The notes below the pieces were generated by a model. That model was not told where the DNA came from. It saw nothing but the letters and a program-made list of their open reading frames with translations, and did not search any database. From Elusimicrobiota bacterium (GTDB lineage Bacteria > Elusimicrobiota > Elusimicrobia > UBA1565), in assembly GCA_016212885.1 (NCBI GenBank), contig JACRDO010000057.1:1-39020 (forward strand): a DNA stretch of 39,020 nt. The letters run 5' to 3'. Shown here piece after piece: positions 27,101-36,100 of this stretch; positions within the stretch are counted from its first letter, which is position 1, and every line of letters begins with the position of its first letter. A program made the position numbers and the translations under genes.

Positions 27101-30100
27101 GTCCTTGAAAGCGCGCAGATAGTAGGCGCCCGGCTGGAGGCCGGTGAAGGTGAAGGGGCTGACCATGGATTCCATGATGAACCCATCGCTGGCATTGGGG
27201 CCTGTGGAGAGGCGCACGCGGTAGGGCACCGTGGAGGCGGTGCCGCTGTACGTGACGTCGCCGGAGATGGTCCCGCCGTTCTGCGCCAGGATGGACACGG
27301 AAGCCGGGACCCCGGGGTTCTGGCCGAAGTCCACGGCCGTGACCCGATAGATGTTGGTAATCCCGGGCATGGGGGCGTAATCAGTGAAAGCGGAGTTCAG
27401 GCCCGGGACCAGGCCTGCGATGCCGTAGAGAGTCGAAGACGACAGGATGACCCAAGGACCTGAGCTCGTGGTGGAGCGCTCGATCCTTAAGCCGGCCAGG
27501 TCGTTGAGCGCGGCGCCGTCGGCATTCTTCGTCGGCGGGTTCCAGGTAAGAGCGATCTGCCCGAGGCTCGCCGAAGCGGTCAGGTTCATCGGGGCGCCCG
27601 GCTTGACGGTATCGGAGCTTATCGTAAAGTTCTGCCCAGCCAGGGCGCCTGAGATGCCCAGGAGGCTCTGGCCGCTGGAGTCCTCGCCCGCATCCCGGAG
27701 GCCGTTGCCGTTCACGTCCACGTAGGCGGACAGGTAATAGGAAGTGGCCGGCGAAGCCAGCACGCGCAGATAGTAGTTCTGGAGCCCGAATACCGGCAGG
27801 CTGGAGACGAAGACCGTAGAAGCGTCCGATGTCCGGACCGCTTTGACCATGATCTGCCCGGCCTGCCTGCCGCCGTAGGCGATGGCCCCGCTGATGGAGT
27901 TCCCACCGGTCGCTGACAGGGTGTTCGCTGGAACCGAGGCGGAATTCGAGAGGCCCGTCGGGGTCCCGTACGAATTGCGGGCTATGACGCGGTAGAAGTA
28001 GGTGGAACCGGGGACCAGCCCGTAATCTGTCCATGTCGCGGCCTTCGTGCCAGCCATGAGCCCATAGGAAGCCACATCGTTAAACGTAGCGCGCCAGACC
28101 TCGAACAATGTCCACGCGGAGTTGTTGTTCGCGCTCCAGGCGAGGGTCGCGCTGGATTCCCAGACCCCGGCGACTGAAACCGCGCTGGGGACTGAAGCGA
28201 GTGTCCTGACTGGCTGGACCCGGGCCGAAACCGGCCCTAGACCTACGTCATTGCCTGCGCGGCTCATGACGATGGCCGAGAGGACGTTCGGGGCCAAGGT
28301 TTCAAAGTACGTGGTATTATTGAGTAGAACCATGGAGCTGACCACGACTCCGGTACTAACGTCGAGCAGCTGGTAGTACGTTGCGCCTGGAGCGGCACCC
28401 CATGACCAGAGGATGGTCGTGGAGGAAACAGGGGTCCCCTGGAAGGACCTCACCTGCTGCGGCGGGACCGCGCCTTGGAGCGTGATGTCCGTGTACGCGT
28501 AGCCGCCCGCGTTCACCGTGATGAGCCCGGGGCTCTGGCCGAACGGCTCGCCGGGGTTGAGTCTGTCGTCGTAGTTGGAATCCATCCACACGAGGATGGA
28601 GTAATCCGTCGCGGCTTTCAGCAGGCCCACGGTGTAATTGAAGCTGGTCTGCGGCTGGCACACGCTGTTCTGGCAGAGCCCGCTGCAGCACTGGGTGGGC
28701 ATGGAGCAGGCGCTTGCGGCCATCATGCACATCCCGCCGTCCTGATAGGCGACGTTCTCGCGCACATACTCGAGATTCTCCGGCACGAAGCCGGGGGAGC
28801 CTGAGAAGCCGTGGCCTGCAAGGGCTTTCAAGGGCTTGTTGACCACGATGCCCGGGGCCGTGATGATGCCCTGGATGGCGCCGCGGTCGTTGAGGCGGAT
28901 GTTGATGTTGGGAGAGGTCTTGTTGGCGTCCACGTAAATGGGCGAGGATTGGAGCACCGTGTTCATGTCCGCCATCGCGAATGGCGCCGTGGTCCCGGCC
29001 ACGCCGATGGGCTCGTTGCCGTCCGGCTCCTGGTTGTAGTTGACGTCCCTGAACGCTGCCAATAAGTACGGTGTGGCGCTGGCCGGCAGGTCCGAGATGA
29101 CATAGGTCGCCGACGACGTGAAAGCCGCGACCGTCACGCTGCCGATGAAGACCACCTGCTCCTCCCAGTCCGTCATGGTGGAGGCGACTACGAAGTAGCT
29201 GCCGTACTGCTGGAAGCCGGAGTAGTCGAGCCGGCCGGAGATGTAGCCAAAGCCTTGGGCGATATCGAGGTAGACCGACGCGGTGCTGGAAGCGTTGACG
29301 TAGAGCTCGCCCGGGACTTTCCCCCGGTGCGTCGCATTCGTCAGGGCGTAGCCGCCGACTTCATAGCGGCCCGGACACAAGCCGGTGAACTCAAAGGTCG
29401 TATTCGTCGGATAGTTGACTGTGACGGTCCGGTTTGAAGAGAAGCAGTTCGGGTTGAACGCGTACACCATGGTCGAGCCGACGATGATGCTGTCCGTGCC
29501 GGCATAGGAAATCTGGCCCATAATCGCGGAGCTGGTGGACCCCGTCGCCTGGAAGTCCACGAACACCCGGCCTGAGTTGTCCCAGTATTCGGTCTGGATG
29601 TCGTTGATGGCCAAGAAGAGCCGGCCCGACATGGGCGCGGTGATGACCGTGCCGGCGCCGATCCTGAACCAGTTCGAGCCCCAGCCCCAGTCTCCGAAGC
29701 GGCCGATCAGCTCTCCGAGCTTCGCTTCATTGAGCGCGCCGCCCATGTACTGTGTGCCTGCCTGCCCTTCCGGGCCGAAGGAGGAGCCGGAGCCCCTGCT
29801 CCAGGTCCCGACCGCGGTGGAGATCTTGACGGTCAGCCCCTGCGGCACGAAGCGTCCCGTGTCCACGCCTCCGGTGTTCGGGCCGTTGTAGTTGACCCCC
29901 GTCATGGCGTCCACCGAGAAGAGCACGCTGGCGAAGCCGGAGAAGACGGGGAGCTTCTGGGTATCCATAGTCCCCTGGCTGAGCGCGAAGCAGGTCGAAT
30001 CCGCGATGCGCAGGGCCAGCGGCGGAGTCATGTTGTTGATCGCCAGGGTGATGAAGAAGGTAGCGCTGCCCGTGAGGGTCTGCGGTGACCACAGGGCCAG

Positions 30101-33100
30101 GGTCGCGGAGGAGAGTTGGGCCGGCGCGCCCATGCTGCTGAACATCGCGATCGTTTGATCGCCCATGTCCCCCATCCCGGCCGTCCCCGGCATATAGGCG
30201 TTGAAGATCCCGTCCCCGTTGTCCCGGACAAGCCCGACGTAGAACGGCTGGCCCGGGATGAGGCCGTCCACGTCCACCCGCATGCCTGAGAGCATCACGC
30301 TGCCGCCGGAGGGCGAGAGCACGAGCTTCAGCATCGCGTTGGGGCCCTGGGCTCCGATGATGCCGCCGTGGATAGGCTCGACAGAGGCGACCCTCAGGGA
30401 GCCTCCAGCCATGGCCGTGCCGCCCGCGAGGGTGATGGCGCCGGCATCGCGCACGCTGTTGGCCGAGACCGCTGTGACCGTGAACGAGGATCGGGCCTCG
30501 AATTCGTCCGCGAACTGGTTTCCGTTGAGGTCCACGAAAGCGAGCACTCTGTCGGTTCCAGCCGCGGCGTCCGCGGAGAAGTACCCGCCGTTGCCGGGCA
30601 GCAAATAGGTGAATGTCCGGGCGGACGTCCCGACCTGAGGCTCGCCGATCCAGCCCTGGACCAGGATGGGCCCGATCTGGGAGGAGTTGTTGACGACGGT
30701 TCCGGAGCTTCCGCCCCAGTCCGCGAGCGTGATGTTGATGTTCGAGCGGCTGTCGCTGTTCGCCAACTGCACCGGCTCGGAGACGAACAGGCCCGCATGC
30801 CCGAAGCCGCCGCGGGGCGTGAAGCCCGAAAGCGAGCTCGTGCCGCCTTTCCATGCGAAGAAGTACCAGGTGTTCGGCGCCTGGAGCGAAAGCTGCGGGA
30901 AGGCCCCGGCGTTGGCGATCACGGTGCTGGAATAGAGCGTGGAGCCGAAGTCCGGCTTCGGGTTGGTCGAGGCCCAGATCGTGAACGGGCCGAGCCCGAC
31001 GTAGGTCAGGGTCCCCGACGCCAAAGCTATGCCGCCGCCGTCCGGGCTCCAGAAGAGCACCTTGTTGGGGTCGGTTTCATACGGGGAGCCCATGCGCTCG
31101 CCCGTCGCGTCCCGAAGCGTGAGAGTCGAACCGGCCGCCACATTGGAGGCGTCGATGTTGTAGGTCAGGCCGTAGCCGAAAGCCAGGTTCTGCAGGGTCC
31201 ATTGCACCGCGGCATTGCTCCGCAGCACGAGCACCGGGTTCGGGTTGGACGTCGTCTGGCTGTCATAGAAGCGGACGTAGTTGAACCCCGACAGGCTCGT
31301 CCGGGTGCTGAGGTCCACGCTCGAGACCCCGCGGATTTCCGTGCCGGAGGCGTTGCTGAACGTCACGGTGCCGTCGTCTACGATGAAGGGGAAGCGCTCG
31401 TAGGTGCTCTGCGACTGAATGTTGACATACCCGGAGCCCGCGCTGAGGAAGGAGCCGCCGTAGCGCACCAGGATGCCGCGGGGGCCGAGGTTCAGGTTGG
31501 TGTACCCGGCGCCCATGTCCAGGGTGCCGCTCGAGACGATGAGCCGGCCGGCCACGCTCAGGCCCGAGTTCTGAGCGAGGCTCAGCCTGCCGCCGTTGAC
31601 GAAGACGTCGGTCGTGACGGACAGGTGCAGGTAGCCGGGGCCTCCGAGCTTGACGGTCCCGATGTAGTCGGCGCTCATGCTCAGGCCCCCGAGCTCGGCC
31701 CCGAAGAGATCCCAGTCGCATGACCGGGTGGAGACCGAGCCTTTGAAGAGGACATTGTCTCCGGGCAGGGGCGCGCCCGCCGGGATCCAGTTGGAGTCCA
31801 CGCTCGCGCTGAGGCTGAAGCCGCTGGCGCCGGTCCAGGTCTTGGTGATGGTGGAGGCTATCAGCTCCACATTGATCGCGGCCTGGCCGAAGTCGTCGTC
31901 GTATTGCCCCTGATAGTCGTTCATGGCGAGGACCAGGCCCCCGACCTCCGGCCGCGAGAAGGTGAAGTTGGAGCCGAGCTGGAACCACTGTCCGCCGCCG
32001 ATGCGGCCCACGAGGGAGCCGATCTTGAGGTTCCCCCCGAGCCCGCCCAAGGACGCAAGCCCGTCGGGGCCCGAGGGCGGATTCGGCGCGCCCGTGCCCC
32101 AGGAGCCCGAAGCCGTGACCCGCACGTTCTGCCCGGAGGAGATGAAGACGCCGGTCTCGAAGCCGCCGCTCGCGTAGGGGTTCGCGTAAGGATACGGATA
32201 GTAGCCGTCCGGCGGGCGGGCGAAAAGGGTCAGCTGGACCGTGGCGGTGCTCGATTGGATGGGGTAGAGGTTTTGCGCCCCCATCTGCCCGTAGACGATG
32301 CCGAAGCGGGACGCGTTCTCTACGGCGAGCCCGATCTTGCGGCCGATGGGCATGCCGCTGTAGCCGAGGACCGCATAGAAGGTCGAGCCCGCCGAATTGA
32401 GGGGCTGCGTGCTGAAGTACACGGCCGCCATGGGCGGACTGCCCTGGCCGAAGGACTGGGACCCCAGCCAATTGTCCATGCCGCTCTGGAACTGGCCGTC
32501 CCCGTTCATGTCCTTGTAGATGGTCACCCATGCATTCATGGGGATGGCGTCGCCGAGCATGCTGACCAGGATGGAGTTGATCTGGGCCCCGCCGCCTTGG
32601 GTCCAAAGGTTGAGCTTGAGCATGGGCCGGTCGTAGACGCTCGTGGGCAGGACCGGGGAGGAGAGGTCCACGCCCGCTGCATAGACGCTCCCCCCTGCGG
32701 TCAAGCCGATGGTGATGTTCGTCCCCGAAGCCGCGGTCGTGCCAGGGGTCAGGTTCATGAGCGGGCCGATGACCGCGTAGTCCTCGCCCGAGTCATAGGT
32801 GTAGCTGTAGTTTGAGTCCACGAATGCGCGGACATAGAGGATGCTGATCGTATCGACGTAGATCGTGTAGGTGGAGCTGGGAACCCACCAGCGGTCCATC
32901 ATGTTCTGCGGCGCCGCGTCGTTGGGCTGGCCGGACCAGGCCTCCACGAGCACCCCTCCGGCCTGGAGGCTGTTGTTCGTGATCGCGCCCGCGAATGCGG
33001 CCTTGTCGCGCAGGAGAATGTTCACGCCCGTCGTGGTGGAGTTGGCCGTGACGTAGACCGGCGCGAAGCCCACGCCGTACGCTCCTCCGGTGGGCTCGAA

Positions 33101-36100
33101 CCCGTCGGGCTCGCCGTTGCCGTCGCCGTCCAAAATCGCGACGACGTAATAGGTGTTGGGAGCGGGCAGTCCGGCCAAGTAATAGGCCCCGAGAGATGCG
33201 GCGGCCGGCGTCATCTGCTCATACGAAGTGTTCGTCGTGTAGTAGATGATGTAAGCGCCTGTCCTCGAACCGTAATATTGGACCTGGCCCGAGATGTTCC
33301 CGTAGAGCTGGGGCGGCCGGCTGGCGCCGGTGGAGAGCCTGATGATCGCGCTCTGGTTCATGTCGCTGCCCCAGAGGCCCGCGGCCGGCTGGGTGCTCTC
33401 GAAAACCATGCCGAGGAGGTCCACCCCGCCCTGCAGGAGCTCCGCGGAGAGCGACAGGTTCGGCGCCGACGCGGTCCCCAGGTTCTTATGCGCCCAGAGA
33501 CCGCCGCTGCCGGTGACCGAATCCGGATCCGTGTCGGAAACGAACACGTCTCCCTTCGCGTTGAAGGCCAGGGCCCAGGGTTTCTGAATGTAATTCAAGA
33601 CAACCGACGGGGCATTCGAGATGGCCCCTGAGGTGTTCGCGTACATCCGGATGACGCCGCTGGAGGGCATGCTCACCCAGAGATTGTTGGCCTTGTCGAA
33701 GGCCACGGCGCTGGGCCGGAAGATCGAAGACGGGGCCGCGAAGGTGCTCATGCTCACATCGCTGTAGACCGGAGCGGTGGAAGTCCCGCCGCGGTAGAAA
33801 CGCACCACCGATGCCGGAGAGGGCGTATCCGGCCCGCCGCGGTTGGCCGCCCAGAGTTCCCCCGTGTCCGGCTTGAGGGCGATGCCCGCGACATCCTTCA
33901 AGCCCGCGCTGAGCGTGGCGGAGGTGGAGGCTGCGAAGCCGTTCCCGGCCCAGGCGTAGCGGACCAGGCGGTCGTTGTCTCCGATGTTGGTTTTGACGCT
34001 GGAGCGCACGCTGACCCACAAGTTGTTTGCCGAATCCAGGGCCATAAACAGCGGGTCATCGCCGGTGGCCAGCGTGGCCGACGACGCGGTCTGCTGGGTG
34101 ATGGGCGGCGCGGGGCTGGTGAATTTGCGTATCTGCTTCAACGAGGGGAAGCCGGCCCAAAGGTTCTTGTTCGGGTCGAAAACAGCCCCGCCGACAAAGC
34201 CGGCCCCTTGGACCGGCGGAGCGCCGCTGCCCGTGAGGTTGAGGCCGATGGTCATGGCGTCCATGTTCCCGCTCAAGTTGAAGACGCCGGTGACGTAGAC
34301 ATGGGTGGAATCCAGGACCCCCAGACCCAAAGCCTGGTCCGCGCCGGGCCCGCCGAAAGCAGCGGAGGAGACGAGCGCGAGGGCCGGGGTGAATCGCATG
34401 GCCGCGTAGTCGCCGCCGCCCGCGCCGTTGACCGTGGCCGCAAGGTACAGGTCCCCTTCGGGCCCGCCCCTCAGCGCGGCCTCCTTCATCCCTATGAGAT
34501 CCTTTGTCCCGACGATCTTCGTGGACAAGATGACGTTCAGGTTGGTGTCCAGCTTGGCCAGGGTGATGGAGCTTCCCGAGACCGGGTCTAAAGCCGCGGC
34601 GAACAGGCTGGGGCCGATGACTTGCAGGCCGGTCAGGTTCGGCATGAGCGACGTCACGTCGCGCTCTCCAAGCAGGGTATAGAGGTCCGGGCTGAACTTG
34701 GCGAGCTTCCGGATAGACCCGGCATGGCCGGAAACATACACGTTCCCGTCGGGCCCTACGCTCATGCCGTCGCCGTCGTGGCTGAAGCCAATATAGATGT
34801 ACCACGACGCGGAGCCGATCTGATACAGGTTCTTGTCGAACCGGAACACCGAGACATAATTCGGCCCGTCGCAGACAGCGTAGATCGTGTTGCCGTCGGA
34901 ATCCATCGCGGAGATGCCGTTGACGTTCGGCAGCTCGATCGAAGTCCGGAAGTTCAGGTTCTTGTCGAAGGAGGCGATGGCGTTGACGTCCATGGTGCTG
35001 CGGACGAACCAGTAGCCCACGTACAGGTTCTTATCTCCGTCCATGACGATCGCGTCGCCGCCCCCAAGCCCTGGGATGAGCGCAGTCGAAAGGATCGTTC
35101 CATATTGATCATATTTGACGAGGTAGCTCTCCCCGCCTTCGCTGAGGCCCCCCGGGGTCGAGATCACGGTGGTATAGATGAACGGCCCGCCTACCGTGAC
35201 CGTGTCGATGAGCACGAACCGCGCGGCCTCATTCTTGCCGGTGTTGGTGTCGATGCGCGAGCCGGTTGTGAAGTTGCCGCTTCCGACGAAATAGTTGAAG
35301 GGCCGGGGAATCTCGTGGACCACGCCCCAGGAGATGCCCTGGACGTCGCCGGTGCTGGTCACTTGGACCGGGGCGGTCCCGTCCTGGTTCATCACCCATG
35401 CCGCGCCGCTGCCGTTATCTCCCCTGACCCATGCGATCTTGGAGCCGTCGGGGGACCACGACGCGCCGGCGTCCGGTACGACATTGTTCGTCAATTGGGC
35501 CGCGCCGCTGCCGTCGCCGTTGATGCGGAAGATTTCAAGACCGCCGGCGGTCATATGCGCGTAGACCGCTTTGCCGTCGACAGGGTTCACGGCCTGGTTG
35601 AATAGGACATCCATCAGGCTGTCGTTGCTCAGGCGGAACACGGACGGGGAATAGACCGCTCCGCTGATGACGGAGGCCCTGAACAGATCGTAGGTCGCAG
35701 GCGAGCAGCCGTCCTGCGAGGCCCAGTAAACCGTCTTCCCGTCCCGCGAGAAGCTCAAGCCCGCGGCTTCCTGGTCGGCGACGATGGACGGGGAGAGGAA
35801 AAGCTGGTCACCGGCGCCGTCGGTCTTGATCCGGTAGATGGAACTGTAGCAGACAGCCGGGCTGTAGCTGTAATATATCCATTGCCCATCCACGGACCAT
35901 GCGGGGATGCCGTTGTTGGAGGTCTTTACCACATGGTCCCCGGCGCCGTCGGCGCCCATGACATGAATGTCGAAATAGCCGCTGCCGACATCAGCCGTAT
36001 ACGCTATCTGCGTGGAGTCCGGCGAATACACCGGGTTCCTGATGGAGCCGGCCGCGCTCTTGATGACCACTTTGTTCTTCCCGTCGGGGTCCATCGTCAT

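Larger units (their letters stand above)
22560..33300 (-). repeat. About 16 prealbumin-like modules with DxNxNxxxDxxEP loops
   Basis: Each unit opens with (I)SGxxxYxG or a similar strand, continues with a G-x-(I/V)-x-V strand, and closes with YY(I/L)xA(F/Y)xDxNxNGxxDxxEPxG. Loops are near 33110, 32805, 30520, 29030, 28570, 27705, 27090, 26430, 26095, 25785, 25435, 25070, 23610, 22940 and 22600; one degenerate unit lies near 30840. The Asp/Asn/Glu spacing resembles calcium-binding DxDxDG loops, but these units lack the second half of a dockerin or EF-hand. Confidence 0.75.

Noticed and set aside
22560-33300. DxNxN modules as dockerins
   Set aside because: Dockerins need two adjacent calcium loops with linking helices; here single loops are about 100 residues or more apart and lie in beta-rich modules.
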